DNA of 64,000 bases from Fragum whitleyi (GCA_948146395.1 OX411559.1:40767432-40831431); one strand, 5' to 3'. Numbered from the stretch's first letter, positions 50,566 through 62,047 are shown. Numbers and translations: made by a program. The notes: a model not told the origin generated them from the sequence alone.

Positions 50566-53500
50566 TTAAGTAATACTGTTGCTTTTTATCAACGTTTCTC
50601 TAACTTTAAACATTTTACAAATATTCTTAATACATGTACTAGCAATGTCATAATCTTTACATTCCATTATAAAAGCAAACTTCTCTTCAGTCGTTTTGAG
50701 ATCGAAAGATGGGACAATTTGATTCAATTCACTAAAAAAAGTAGTTCTCTGTGTCGAAAGTGAAACACACTCCATCACAAAATGCCTCTCATCCTCGACA
50801 CACAAATTGCACAAGTTGCACTTACGGTCAATCAATGGAGTCCTAGTATGCCTGCCCTTTTCAATTTGAAGATCGTGGGAGCTTATTCGTAGCTTTGCAA
50901 AAGTGGAAATTTCATTTTTAGGCAATTCGTTGACAAAAAGATATGTTTCTTTTTCATATAATGATTTAAATATTCTATAGTTTCTTAATTTATTGCCATT
51001 GGGTAGGCTTTTACCGTCATCATGTAATTTATTTAACCAGGAGTGAACATAGGAGTCTCTAAGTTTAGATTTAATTGCATGTAACAATCTACTTTTCGAA
51101 ATGGTATTCTTGTTATCCCAGAGATGAGAAAATTGAATGTTCTGCAGAAAGATTCTAAACTTTTGGGCAAAGCCTTTTTTAAAAGTCATGCTTTCCCTGT
51201 AGGCCAGATAGGCAAGAAAATTTTCTTTCAAATTCACTAGATGAACCCAAAAGTTAGTTGATGCCTGCAGACCATATATTGCTAAAGGTAGTATACCAAA
51301 CTCTGCCCTGACTGCATCATTCACTGAATATTTGTTGACACCCAAAACATGTTTAAAATATCTTAATTGTATTTTCTCAGATATTAAAGAGTCGTACTTA
51401 TTCTCCATTTGGTCAACTCCTGGTTTATTTATTAGAAAATCAATAGACCAAACTTCACTGCCATATAAAAGAATTGGTTTCACACAATGGTTATACAACG
51501 TCATGTAAAGTCCAGTGTTCATACTATCTGACAACAGGGCTTTTCTTATACAAAAGATAGCTTTAAGTGCCTTATTGCAAAGGTATTTAATGCCTTGTGT
51601 GAACACACCAGATGACCTAAAATATATTCCAAGATATTTATATTCATTAACAATTTCTAGGGAATTGTGTCCATATAAAAAATCATAGCCCTTTAGGACT
51701 CTACCGGATTTATTAAAAATAATTACTTTTGTTTTGGCTATATTAACTTTAAGGTTCCACTGGTTGCAAAAATCTTCCAATTTGTTAAGAAGATTTTGCA
51801 ACCCACTGGCAGTTTGAGATAAGAGGACTATGTCATCTGCGTACATCAGGCAAGAAATTTGCAAACCGGCAAGTGTTACCGGGTCACAATTTTCGCCAAA
51901 TCCTTTCTTTAAATCATTAAGATATAAGGAAAAGAGAGTTGGGCTTAAAACACATCCCTGTTTGACTCCGATCCTAGTTTTAAAGGAGCTGCTTAGACCA
52001 TTTTCTGTCTTTATACAAAACAATAAATCTTTGTACATATCTTGAATTATATTCAGAAATGGGCCTTGGATGTTGTATTTTTCCATTTTATGAAAAAGGG
52101 CAAGTCTATTTATAGTATCAAAAGCTTTACTGAGGTCCACAAAACAAGAGTATAGACGAGAGGATGATTTAAAAGCTTTGTCTATTAGTGTTTTCAGTGT
52201 TAAAATGTGGTCAGTCGTGCGACAGTGCTTCCGAAAACCAATTTGTTCCACACCAATTATATCATTATATTCTAAGTATTTGTCTAGCCTGTTAAACAGA
52301 ACTTTACTAAATAATTTTGAAAAACAACTCGAGATTGCTATACCCCTGTAGTTATTCACATCAGAGGTACCACCACCCTTATAAATGGGTTTAATAATAT
52401 TTTCTCGCCATTGAGAAGGATAGGTCCCATGCTTAAGTATCTGCGAAAATAGGTATGCATACTCATTTGCTAAATGTGGGACTGATAGTCGGAGCATTTC
52501 GTTACAAATTTCATCTGTGCCACACGACTTTCCACCCTTTAACCCCTTAGCACCAAACACAACCTCTTCAGAAGTAACATCCTTATTCAGTATTGAATTA
52601 TCCGGATCAGTAAAGTATTCTTCTGTAGAGGATTTAGAAAAGTTGTTTGGATAGTCGATGTTCATCAAAGATTTAAAATGTTCCACCCATTTTTCAGTGG
52701 AGATATCTGCTGAAGGATCAGATTTTTGTTTCTCCATCAGCAGGTTTACCGAGTTCCAGAATTCCTTAGGATTTTTCTTTTCATTTTCAAGCAAGCTGTC
52801 CAGCATTTTCCCCTTAAATTGTCTATGCTTTTTACGTATGAGCTTATTGTATTGTTTTCGAGCACTGAATACTTTTTGACGGAGGCTTATATTATAAGGA
52901 TCATTGCCTAAAAGACGACTCATATGTTTTATTTCTCTATACATTGATTCACAATCTCTGTCATACCAGACTTTTTTCTTATGGCGTCTTTTTTTAGGAA
53001 ATTTAGCAGATGGAGAGGACGATTTCGTCTGGGCAGCTTGTTGTAAAGTAAAAGAAAAGTGTGACACCATTTTATCAATATTACTTTGTGTACATGATAA
53101 AGGCCTTTCATTTGAAAATTCAATTAGAGATTCTTTGAATCTACATTTGTTTACCATATTAATGTTGTTTAAAAAGCTTATCTTCATTTCATCATTCCAC
53201 TTAACATTCTTAGGTGACTTCCTTTGTCTACCATTCTCAACATTATGTTCGAAACCACCCAATGACTGGACACTAACCAAAATTGGACAATGATCTGAAT
53301 AAGTAACATCAAAATCAAGAACTTTAAAGTATCTAACCGAGCTCATGAAGTCTGCACTACAAATACAGTAGTCATCAATAGAAGATCCATTATAGCCATG
53401 ATATGTAAGTTTACCCAGTGTATCCCCAATAGTACGGCCGTTTAGAATTCTTAATTGTGACCCAATACATAGGTCTAACACCTTGGTTCCATATTCATTA

Positions 53501-54123
53501 GTAACTTGTTGGATTGCTGTATGTCTCATTAAATGAGTATTGTCAATTAAATAGCTAGTAGGTAGAGACTCCTCCATTACATCTGATTCCTCACTAATGA
53601 TGAAGTCCGGATCATTACAGTTTATGTGGGCATTAATATCTCCCATGATCATAGTATAACTGTCAGACGAGTATTTGATAATATCAGATTCCAACCTTTG
53701 AAATAGAATATTATCAATGCCTGTTCTCTTAGTATAAGCTGAATAAGCTGGCGGTATATAGATACCACAGATGTACAAGTCTTTTTTAAACTTGAAGAAA
53801 TTCTTACAGAGTTTGATCCAAATCATATCCGTTTGTGAGTTATCAATTACTTTAATGCCTGTCCTAATATTCTTTTTCATGAAAATGGCTACTCCTCCTC
53901 TTAACCTACTAGGCTCATCTGAACGACAATTTGATATACAAAAGTAACCTTCAATATTCAACATGTCTTTTTTACAAGCATGTGTTTCTGTTAAAATAAT
54001 TACTTCACTCTTTAAGTTTTGTAGAAAACGAAGATCATCTAATTTGTTAGTGCGCACTCCATTTACTCGGTTAAATAAACCATTAACATTCCAACAACAA
54101 ACATTTAAGGATTTCGATACCAT
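50566..54123 (-). CDS. Non-LTR retrotransposon endonuclease/reverse transcriptase, intact 1185 aa
   Basis: A single uninterrupted frame of 1186 codons including the stop. Residues 1-285 form an APE-type endonuclease/exonuclease/phosphatase domain: WNVNGL (11-16), ILTETH with E46, GDINAH (161-166), SSIDDY (247-252), SDHCP (276-280). Residues about 570-835 are the reverse transcriptase: FVDLSKAFDTI (661-671), GVKQGCVLSP (719-728), YADD (761-764). The C terminus has a zinc-knuckle-like C-x2-C-x2-C...H...C cluster (C1102, C1105, C1108, H1114, C1119). No RNase H region was recognised. The protein would nick target DNA and copy its RNA there. The layout fits Jockey/CR1/RTE-like LINEs; the clade needs a tree. 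The intact frame suggests a recent, possibly active copy. No separate ORF1 was seen upstream. Confidence 0.97.
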   Translation of the reverse strand: MVSKSLNVCCWNVNGLFNRVNGVRTNKLDDLRFLQNLKSEVIILTETHACKKDMLNIEGYFCISNCRSDEPSRLRGGVAIFMKKNIRTGIKVIDNSQTDMIWIKLCKNFFKFKKDLYICGIYIPPAYSAYTKRTGIDNILFQRLESDIIKYSSDSYTMIMGDINAHINCNDPDFIISEESDVMEESLPTSYLIDNTHLMRHTAIQQVTNEYGTKVLDLCIGSQLRILNGRTIGDTLGKLTYHGYNGSSIDDYCICSADFMSSVRYFKVLDFDVTYSDHCPILVSVQSLGGFEHNVENGRQRKSPKNVKWNDEMKISFLNNINMVNKCRFKESLIEFSNERPLSCTQSNIDKMVSHFSFTLQQAAQTKSSSPSAKFPKKRRHKKKVWYDRDCESMYREIKHMSRLLGNDPYNISLRQKVFSARKQYNKLIRKKHRQFKGKMLDSLLENEKKNPKEFWNSVNLLMEKQKSDPSADISTEKWVEHFKSLMNIDYPNNFSKSSTEEYFTDPDNSILNKDVTSEEVVFGAKGLKGGKSCGTDEICNEMLRLSVPHLANEYAYLFSQILKHGTYPSQWRENIIKPIYKGGGTSDVNNYRGIAISSCFSKLFSKVLFNRLDKYLEYNDIIGVEQIGFRKHCRTTDHILTLKTLIDKAFKSSSRLYSCFVDLSKAFDTINRLALFHKMEKYNIQGPFLNIIQDMYKDLLFCIKTENGLSSSFKTRIGVKQGCVLSPTLFSLYLNDLKKGFGENCDPVTLAGLQISCLMYADDIVLLSQTASGLQNLLNKLEDFCNQWNLKVNIAKTKVIIFNKSGRVLKGYDFLYGHNSLEIVNEYKYLGIYFRSSGVFTQGIKYLCNKALKAIFCIRKALLSDSMNTGLYMTLYNHCVKPILLYGSEVWSIDFLINKPGVDQMENKYDSLISEKIQLRYFKHVLGVNKYSVNDAVRAEFGILPLAIYGLQASTNFWVHLVNLKENFLAYLAYRESMTFKKGFAQKFRIFLQNIQFSHLWDNKNTISKSRLLHAIKSKLRDSYVHSWLNKLHDDGKSLPNGNKLRNYRIFKSLYEKETYLFVNELPKNEISTFAKLRISSHDLQIEKGRHTRTPLIDRKCNLCNLCVEDERHFVMECVSLSTQRTTFFSELNQIVPSFDLKTTEEKFAFIMECKDYDIASTCIKNICKMFKVRETLIKSNSIT

Positions 54124-56634
54124 TATAACAAATATCTACTATAGATATAAAACCGGCAAAAACCAAGATCAACCATAAACATAGGGGAAATTTTCATAAT
54201 AAAGTTTAACATGTGAGTAAACCCCATTTCTCCAGAGTTCTTTATTATTTATTCAAGCATATGCCAGGATGTTATACTCAAGCATAGGCCCTTTCAATCG
54301 ATAAAACATGAACTATCAAAAGATATTATAGACTACATTTAGTAGGACATATCCAGTTATAGTTCATATATGTATACATGCAAAGCAAAACATATCCATC
54401 ATATTGTTAGCTTAACTAAGAATACATGCATATCCATAGTCTATATATGATAGATGCCTGCTTCAACTCCTTACCAAAAGCGGTAAAACCTATTCTAAGG
54501 GGGGGGGGAGCTATTTATAAATTTGGTATAATCTTTTTAAGTCTTGAGTGAGACACATAGACAAACCCTGTGCTCACAGTAGGTCACACCTAGACCTAGA
54601 GCACACAGTGGACCCATGAGCCAGAAAAATGATATAGGTGTTATTCCATAGAGGGTTATCTCGTTGGCTCAATGCGAAACAGCTGCAACCGCCTATAAAC
54701 ATATAGACAGCTACAACTGTTTCACACTGAGCCATAGGCCTGTGTTTTCTATTACTTTTCAGTGGCCTCTGGTGAGAGATATTTCTGGTGACTAGTCTTT
54801 CGTTTGCCATCAGTAAGGAGTTGACAGGCCATCCAAAATGAGTCTTTATCACAGCTAGTGAGTGAAGTGCAGAAGTTCTGTTATATAGAAATACCTCTGT
54901 TAATAGTATTAGTTTAGCAGATACAAGCCAATAAATATGGTAGGAACAAATATTGTTCTAAATTTAGATAGGTAAAACCTCAGAAACCCCTGAATCGCTG
55001 CCCAAAAGAATTAATTCCCTTAGAGGCCAATGTTTTCAAACACATGTATATCCATCCCCAGCCATAAAAGTGAGCTTTAATGAACAGCCGAGCTAAAAAT
55101 GAAGAAGAATAGTCGAATACAAGATGGTTCCCACATAAGAGATCTCCCCTCCTTCAGACCTGTCATTTATTCTTGTACAATAATGTTCAATTTCTTCTCT
55201 GGACAGTGAATTGGTACCAAATTTATAAGGCAGTGAGCCAAGTTAAGTCTGAAGATTTATCTCTCTTAATATCTGTCAATCTAAGATATATGTGAAATTC
55301 TACTTTGCAAGTACATATGCATTATGTTGCATCTTGAATGTCGAGTTAAAGCTCAGTGCAAAACAGTCACAAACTCCGATAAGTTAATAGGTAGCTACAA
55401 CTATTCCGCATTAAAGCCATCAAATGGTTTTGGGGCTCTAAAGGAGCTTATAGTAATTTTATTTACTTATGAAGCTCCTCCAGTAAAAAAAAACAATTCA
55501 CATGAAACTGACATGAAATACTGAACGATCTATTGAAACTGACAAAAATCAAATGTTTGTTTAAGAACAGTAACTTTAATATTTACATCTCAAAAAATAC
55601 CAGGGCATCTATTTGAACCCATTACAGTGCATAACTATTTACAAAGAGGGAGAAATTCATATTAAAAGCTGTTTCAACAAACAGTACCATGCCTCAAGGG
55701 TCAAGAGTCATGGTAATATCCACAGATTTTACTGTCTCTGTAGGTATCAGGGTTAAATGAAGGGTTGGGGTCGGAGATATTCCATAAAGAAATATTATGT
55801 ATAAATACTCATATCTCTAAAGTCCATTGATTTCATATTCTTATGTATTCATACAAGTGTGATGTACAGCTAACAACATCGTGACATTGGCAAGGTGAGT
55901 GATTATGGAATAAATTGAATGAGTGAGAGAAGTAAGTTTTGAATGACATTAAAGGGAGGCTATAAAATACCATCAAAATCATCAAGATGGACAAAAGTAG
56001 CAAACCATTTCTACGTCTCCTTAAAATAATCCCTATACCTTACTGATTGTCTGTCTTCGCAAACCAAGATAGTCGCCTTAAAGTGTAAACCAACCAACAT
56101 GATCATGGGATTATTAGATTGAATAGAATGAAACATAGTTTTGAGTGGTTCTCAAGCTGTAGAAAGTTTTGGGAGCATTTTAGAGAGAATTGAGTGAGTG
56201 TTTCAAAGGTTTGAATGGAGCCCAGAGAAAGTGATTTAAAATGGTAGGGATCTAGAAGCATACCAATTTCACGATACTGACAGCTGTAACCTAAAACAAG
56301 AAAATTCTCTTCCAAATCCCCAACACCTTTCTAAAATCTTTGCCATTTCTTATATCACAACCATTTGTCATAATTGTCAGCAGCCTAAGCTATATAAAGA
56401 CAGTAATGACTGTGACTGGTGACATATTAAAACACCAAGAAGTGGACTGTCTTAACTATACTGTGACATAGTCAAATGTGTAATAACTCATACATTGTCC
56501 AACATTTGTACATGTATAACATATTGAAAAAGCAATAATTTGTTGTCATTTTCTTTTGAAACATTTATGCCCTAGATAAGAGCAGATCAATGACCAATCC
56601 TTTGCCAACTAACAAAGGGCACTGACTCACAAAA
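54124..56634. other. No gene recognised; LINE 5' flank and SINE-poor sequence
   Basis: The LINE 5' UTR presumably starts here, but its end could not be set because no target-site duplication was found. Two palindromic stretches that share gctcaatgcgaaacagctg-like sequence (54666-54735, and a weaker one near 55350-55420) look like remnants of one MITE. A GAATGA-rich stretch lies near 55890-55990. A run of nine G is at 54500-54509. Nothing coding was recognised. Confidence 0.5.
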
Positions 56635-56834
56635 TATAATGAGTAGAGTAATGGTTCTTTTGCACGGCACTTCTCCTCTCCTCAATGAGATATATCTATC
56701 TGTGAAGTTTCATGATTCTAGGTGGCATACTTTTGAGAAATGCGCCACACACTGTAGTATGGAAAAACAAAATGACAGAAGGACCAACAGACAAGTGAAA
56801 AGCAATATATCCCCTCTTTGCAAAGAGGGCATAA
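56635..56834 (+). mobile_element. Helentron-like 3' end fragment
   Basis: One core unit (tgtgaagtttcatgattcta) and a short gacagaaggaccaacagaca stretch lead to the hairpin cccctctttgcaaagaggg (56811-56829). No 5' end of the same family was seen. Confidence 0.6.
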
Positions 56835-57247
56835 ATATTGCCTATGTACATATTTTCTTGAATCCCTTACCTTAGAACTACTTTAAATTGAAGGTGACTA
56901 GACCAATAAGATTAATAATACAGATATGGCAAATTCCAAAAATAACAATCATACACAGTCATATGAACAGTAAAATATGACAAGTTACATTTTGCAAAAG
57001 TATCTTTGCCACAAGCCTGCATGACTTGCTGGGTCTTTATTATACATAACATTTCAAGTGTTAACAGGTATTCTCAAGAAAACCTAATTGTCTGTATTCA
57101 TACATTGACACACCAAAAATCCATATTTGTATACATAAACATGCACCAGTGCTTGGCTGTGAAATAACCTGCCCGAATTGTTAGAATTGTCCAAAAAAGC
57201 TGTACGGACAAGCTGATTTTCATCACTTAGTTGTCCATGGACAAGTG

Positions 57248-57385
57248 GGAAAAAAAAAAAAAAAAAAAAAAAAAAAACCACCAAAAAAAAAAAAAAAAAA
57301 AAAAACCACAGTAAGTTTGTCTATAGTAGAAGTTAGCTGTTTTCCAAAAGTGAGACTTAGAAAAAAAAAAAAAAAAAAAAAAAAA
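57248..57385. repeat. Long A homopolymer runs
   Basis: Three runs of about 30, 23 and 27 A (57250-57279, 57283-57304 with small interruptions, 57360-57386) within 140 bp, adjacent to a ccatggacaagtggg palindrome fragment. They could be stacked retroposon tails or unstable assembly sequence. Confidence 0.8.
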
Positions 57386-57386
57386 A

Positions 57387-58214
57387 TGCTAAGTTAACAG
57401 TAAGTGAGACTATTTTATGGGTGCATGCTTCTTATAGAAATACCAATTTTCTTCAATGTTAGCAAAAATTATGATTATTTATTTTTGGGAGAAACGATAA
57501 ACAATGCTTATGAAAAATAATGGACAGGTAGGTTATTGATACGGACAAGCCAGTTTGTGATTGTCACTTGTCCGTGGACAAGTTGACTTTCAAAGTATTT
57601 CAGAACTTGTGTACACACATGTATACGTACACATACACATAATACGTTTATGCATAAAGTGTCAAGATTAGAGAAGAACATATAACAGAACATTTAACTC
57701 CTAAAAATTCCTGTAAAAGATTGGTACATTTGATATTGTTAATTCTTAGTGTGTACTTAAGCTTAGTAATTTCATTCAACCCATGTCATGCTGAACCAAG
57801 CTCCTGCTTCCAAATGTAAGACCCACTTATTACAGTTAAGTCACCGCGAAACTGACAGGATTGTTGATTACATCTAAGATTACCGTGAATTGAGAGGATG
57901 AATGATTTAGGAATGAAATTGAATGAGTTTGAATGAGAGTACGGAGCGAGCTGTGAATGAAATTAAGGGGAGGCAACCCAACATTGACAATTTGGCTCAG
58001 AATGAACAAAATCAGCAATATCTATCACCTTCCCCCAACAGCACATGCACAGGGACTCCATGAACAACCCTCCATGCCCCCACCACATGCTCATAAAACT
58101 TATAATGATAGCCAAAACTTTGACTCTATCTATTCTATCAATTTCGATTTCAATGCGGTTGTGAATCTTTTCACTGTTGATCTAAAGGCCCCCAGTTTCA
58201 TCCACAAAAGTAGC
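57387..58214. other. No gene; repeat fragments
   Basis: A palindrome-like cacttgtccgtggacaagt is at 57566-57584, a fragment of the CCCTTGTCATGCTGAA MITE at 57778-57810, and a GAATGA-rich repeat at 57893-57980. Nothing coding. Confidence 0.5.
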
Positions 58215-58350
58215 ACTCATCCTTTTCATTTATTTGTCTTTCATCAAGGTGTTGATAATTGTAAATCTATGTTAGATAGCAGCTGGAGGCTTGGAAAGGC
58301 TATTGTGGTAGTTCTGGTTTAAGAAATGCTAGAAGTCTATTGTTAGGTCA
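58215..58350 (+). repeat. tRNA-derived SINE, family 2, body fragment
   Basis: Matches 59404-59545 (gttgataattgtaaatctat, agatagcagctggagg, ggtagttctgg) without head or tail. Confidence 0.7.
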
Positions 58351-58490
58351 GGGCTCTCGGAAACGACAGTAGTGTCGTCTGAGACGACAACTTTTCTCAG
58401 CGGACGACAAAAAATCCTATCAAAGGATTCCACCGGACGACAAGTTTTTCTAAGGCAGGCGTCCCGACTTATAACCTCTCGGCTCCGTAT
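58351..58490. repeat. CpG-rich repeat with ggacgacaa motifs
   Basis: Begins cagggctctcggaaacgaca, repeats gacgaca/gtcgtc phrases (gtgtcgtctgagacgacaac, a palindrome). A matching second end was not located; it may be the end of a CAGGG-type element. Confidence 0.45.
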
Positions 58491-58875
58491 ACACATGTAT
58501 TTGATTGTTTACGCAAGTTAACTGTCGCGTGAAAAATCGATTATAGCCATATCTGAAGTCCGATAAACGGGTGCGGTAGGTGTGGCGTTAATTGACGCTA
58601 AGAGCCAATCGTAAACGGTTATTCATAGACCTTGTAGGTGGAGCCTGACTATCAATGAGTGGAATGAAGTTAGCCTTAATATTGAAATCAGCATGACACA
58701 TGTTTACTCAGATATATAAAATTGACCATTAAAAATAAAATATAAATTTGGTATTTATATATAGTCGGGATAATGTCTTCTTGCTTAAAGATTGCTAGCG
58801 GAAGAAAGTTACCTGGTAATTTCATCCTCAATTACACCAGTGCTTAAATATACATTACCTTTACATTGTACCTGT
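58491..58875. other. No gene recognised
   Basis: Relatively CpG-rich sequence to about 58640 (gcgtgaaaaatcgatt, cgggtgcggtaggtgtggcg) then AT-rich. It lies upstream of the RPL19 exon, but no exon 1 or TOP-like start was found. Confidence 0.4.
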
Positions 58876-59037
58876 CAGGGTTCCCAAAAACCCTCAAATG
58901 GGGGTTTTTCACCCCCAATTTGAATATTGTACCCCTAATTTTTGCAAGTAGCCTTCTTTGTTTCATGTAAAGGGGGTACAAGTATGCTGTAAAATGACTG
59001 TTTTCACCCCAAAATTTAAAAGTCAGTGGGAACCCTG
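58876..59037. mobile_element. 162-bp hAT-like MITE, CAGGGTTCCCA ends, TSD cctgt
   Basis: Ends cagggttccca and tgggaaccctg, flanked by cctgt on both sides (58871-58875, 59038-59042). The interior is rich in gggggt/accccc. An inverted sister copy of equal length is at 59827-59988. Confidence 0.88.
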
Positions 59038-59148
59038 CCTGTGTGCCATTTCAGTGCTTGTATGACAAAAAGACAAAGCTAAAATACGGGAAATATTTGT
59101 TTAAACAAAATACAACAGAGCAGGGAAAAGATTATCTTAATTTCAATT

Positions 59149-59285
59149 TAGGGGCCCAGGCCAACAAAATTCAATATTAAGCATTAGTGGTATAGGCATT
59201 TTCTCCAATTATAAGACTAGAAGAAACACTACCAAAGTCTAGGGGCAATCGGCGACTGGGCCCATGTAAGTCTATACCCTGCAGA
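59149..59285. repeat. Dispersed repeat, second copy of 20738-20876
   Basis: Shares ttaggggccca, ggtataggcatttt, tctagggg and ccctgcag with the copy in PFK intron 5. Confidence 0.55.
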
Positions 59286-59335
59286 TGTTTTCCAAAACTT
59301 TACGACATTGAGTCATTTTCAGAATTTCTAATGAG

Positions 59336-59620
59336 AGGTGTTGCAGTCATAACTCAGTTGGTAGCGCATCAGACTGTCAATCTGCAGGTCCCGACTTTCA
59401 ATCCCGGACGGTGGCACTCATTCTTTCCTACTATTGTCTCTCACCAAAGGGTTGATAATCATAGACCTATGTGAGATATCAGCTGGAGCTTAGGAGAGGA
59501 TGTGATGGTAGTTCTAGTGAGAGAAATACCTGGAATTCATTGTTGGGTGGTCCGGCCGCAGTGATGTAACTGAAACATTGTTGAAAGTTGCGTAAAACTC
59601 CATTCAATCAATCAATCTAA
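59336..59620 (+). repeat. tRNA-derived SINE, family 2, full length
   Basis: Head cataactcagttggtagcg (A box), catcagactgtcaatctgca (anticodon arm), actttcaatcccgg (B box), then the family-2 body and an (ATCA)n tail cattcaatcaatcaatc. This shows the family's full plus orientation. Confidence 0.85.
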
Positions 59621-59816
59621 TATGAGTTGTATTACTTTGATTTGTATTCAAACAAAGAAATCAGGGTCAGAGGTTGAAATTGAGCTTGTCAAAGCATAGC
59701 TCCTACCTTTATGGGTGGATTTGAAAATAGCTTTGCACTATTATCCTACATCATGAGTGGAAATGCCTTTTGAAAAATTTTTTGAGGTAGTTCCAAGGTC
59801 AAAGTCACAGCTAAAC

Positions 59817-60184
59817 TTAACCCCTGCAGTGTTCCCACTGCTGCTTCAATCTGTGAGTGAAAATGGGTATTTTACAGCATGCATATACCCCCTCTATATG
59901 AGATAATGAAGGCTGCTTGCAAAAATAGGGGGTACAAGCTTCAATTTGGGGGTAAAGTAACCCCATTTGAGGGTTTTTGGGAACACTGCCCTTGTCATGC
60001 TGAAAAAAAAATTTCTAAAATTTTACATCAAAATCAAAGGGCAAAAAGCACTGAAAGTACCAACTGTAGGTCTATTTTTATTCGAAAAACTAAATCTATT
60101 GACAATTCCAGTTTGAAAGTGAGAAACATGTGGTGTAGACTAACATCAGACTGCACATATTTGGCTCAGCATGACAAGGGTTAA
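59817..60184. mobile_element. CCCTTGTCATGCTGAA MITE split by a nested hAT-like MITE
   Basis: The left ttaaccc lies at 59817-59824. The MITE resumes at 59989 with cccttgtcatgctgaa and ends gcatgacaagggttaa at 60184. The 162-bp insertion separates the two parts, giving a relative age order. Confidence 0.82.
59827..59988. mobile_element. 162-bp hAT-like MITE, CAGTGTTCCCA ends, nested
   Basis: Ends cagtgttccca and tgggaacactg; flanks ccctg and ccctt form a 5-bp TSD with one mismatch. Its reverse complement aligns with 58876-59037 along the whole length. Confidence 0.85.
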
Positions 60185-60446
60185 GATTAGGTCAGGTTAA
60201 TGTTAAAATTAATCTTATTCAGAACATAATTATGGATGGATTCGGAAAAAAAAAAAATGAATTATTTGAAATCAATTTTCTGATTCTATAAAGGTCACAG
60301 CCTGAGGTCAAGGTCAAATGTTGAAATTGAGTCTTCATTCATGGTCAAGATCAGGTTTATAGATTTTTGTGGGATTAATAGCAGTTGTCTTATAACAATA
60401 ATCTAGTCCCTTCTTTTTGTAGTTCTGATTATACTTCCATTTTCAG
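60185..60446. other. No feature seen upstream of RPL19 exon 2
   Basis: AT-rich intron 1 sequence with an A run at 60248-60259. Confidence 0.45.
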
Positions 60447-60553
60447 CACTTTGCGGTTGCAGAAGCGTCTGGCTAGTGCCGTGTTGAAATGTGGGAAAAA
60501 CAAGGTCTGGTTAGATCCCAATGAAACTAACGAAATTGCTAATGCCAATTCCA
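60447..60553 (+). CDS. RPL19: Ribosomal protein L19 (eL19), exon 2
   Basis: RPL19 is a structural protein of the cytosolic 60S ribosomal subunit. After acceptor tttcag the 107-nt exon supplies the last base of Ser2, then [20 protein letters not shown] and [15 protein letters not shown], and the first base of the next Arg codon before donor CCA|gtaagt. This matches animal RPL19 residues 2-37 almost residue for residue. In vertebrates exon 1 holds only ATGAG, which fits the phase seen here. Exon 1 was not identified, and no exon 3 (expected RQNIRKLIKDG) was found up to 64000, so the gene continues to the right. The intact frame and both splice sites argue against a processed pseudogene, but an isolated duplicated exon cannot be excluded. 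Confidence 0.9.
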
Positions 60554-60905
60554 GTAAGTATTCCCGAATCTGAAAATCGGTTATACCTCCAACATAGACT
60601 TCTAAAGGATATTAAAATTTGCCATTTGTCTGAAAAATGTTTGGCTAACAAAAAAAGAATCTGATTTACTACATGTATTTACTTAGAAATCTAAAACTTT
60701 TAAATACTCTGGTAGATCATTTTGTGGCATTTTTACGGCACCTTCACAAGGAACACAAAATTTGGCAATGATGTGATGTATTTGTCGCATGCAAGATTCT
60801 GCAATTACCATATTAAAGAAAAATTCTATCACATTACATTTAACATTTCTACATATTTTGATAAGTGTAAGATTTGTGCTCTTGAATCCATTGATTATAA
60901 TAGTG
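60554..60905. other. No feature seen (RPL19 intron 2)
   Basis: AT-rich intron between exon 2 and a hAT-like element; no exon 3. Confidence 0.45.
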
Positions 60906-62047
60906 CAGGGTTTTACCAAGCTTTTCGAAATTAGGGGTCTCAGGGACTCAACCTTGAAAATATCAGGGGTCCCTGTCCTTATTTCAGGGGTCCCAACAAG
61001 ACATGTTGAAAAAATTCAATTTCAAACAATTGAACATTGTATGAGAGATATAAAAAGTAATTTTATCATTTTCCACAAATTCAATGTTTCCATATTTCCT
61101 TTTATATATCAGTTAAAGTGCTGGTCTTGATCTCTTTAGGACTTTTTAATATATCACTTTGTTCCAGTGTGATTTTAGTTTTTTGTCATGATTGTGGTGC
61201 CTGGATATTATGAGTAACAATAAAGATCACTCGGGGAACGGATCTGATGTAGAAACAATGCAATGTCTCAAAACATCATGTTCCAGTTATTTTCATAATA
61301 TAACGTAACCAGTGTTTGACCTTTTTTCAGACTAATTGATTTAAATAAGTGTCGTTTTATGCACGTTGTGGTATTTTGCATTGAGGACCGATTTACTTTC
61401 GGGGGAAAACAACGCTACATCTTGCATTCTCGGTCTTCAGCTTATTACCAAAGTTAGATGACTAAATTATTCATTTTACACAAATTTCCCTTTTACGTAA
61501 TGGTAATCAACTGTCTGTAAGCGACATCTTAATTTTGTGTACAAGGAAGATTGACCAACAATCCGAATGATTAAAAAGGCCCGATTTGATTTTTCTATTT
61601 AACAAAAATCAATCCTTTTAAATAAGTTTACTTTAGCTTTTTAATAGTTCATAAGCAATTCTTGTGTGATTTTATTGTAATATCATAAGACAAAGTTATA
61701 TTTACTAATAGCCTTTTAAATAGCAGAATGCGGTATCAATTTGCCGTAGTACAAACAAGATCATTCTCGACCAAGATGACCATGATTACCTGAATATTCC
61801 ATCCTTGAAAAGACAAAACAAGCGTACCGGTGTCATAATCAATATCTCTTCGTTAAAATTGTGCTTGTTTGAATTTTGTCGAAGATAAAGATTCATTTGC
61901 GTAATTTAAACTGTTTCTAAGTCATTTAAAGCTCTTTGACTGAAATTATTTTTGTGCGTCCCGTGGACGCGGGTTGCTAATAAACGTGGGTACAGACTGA
62001 ATTTTATGCGTATATGGACGCAGAAATCTGCGTCCCGTAAAACCCTG
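60906..62047. mobile_element. 1142-bp hAT-like element, CAGGGTTTTAC ends, TSD atagtg
   Basis: Ends cagggttttac and gtaaaaccctg, with atagtg repeated on both sides (60900-60905, 62048-62053; 5 or 6 bp). The left subterminal region repeats caggggtc, the right repeats gtcccgt/acgcag. The longest frame has no transposase features. It lies within RPL19 intron 2. Confidence 0.82.
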
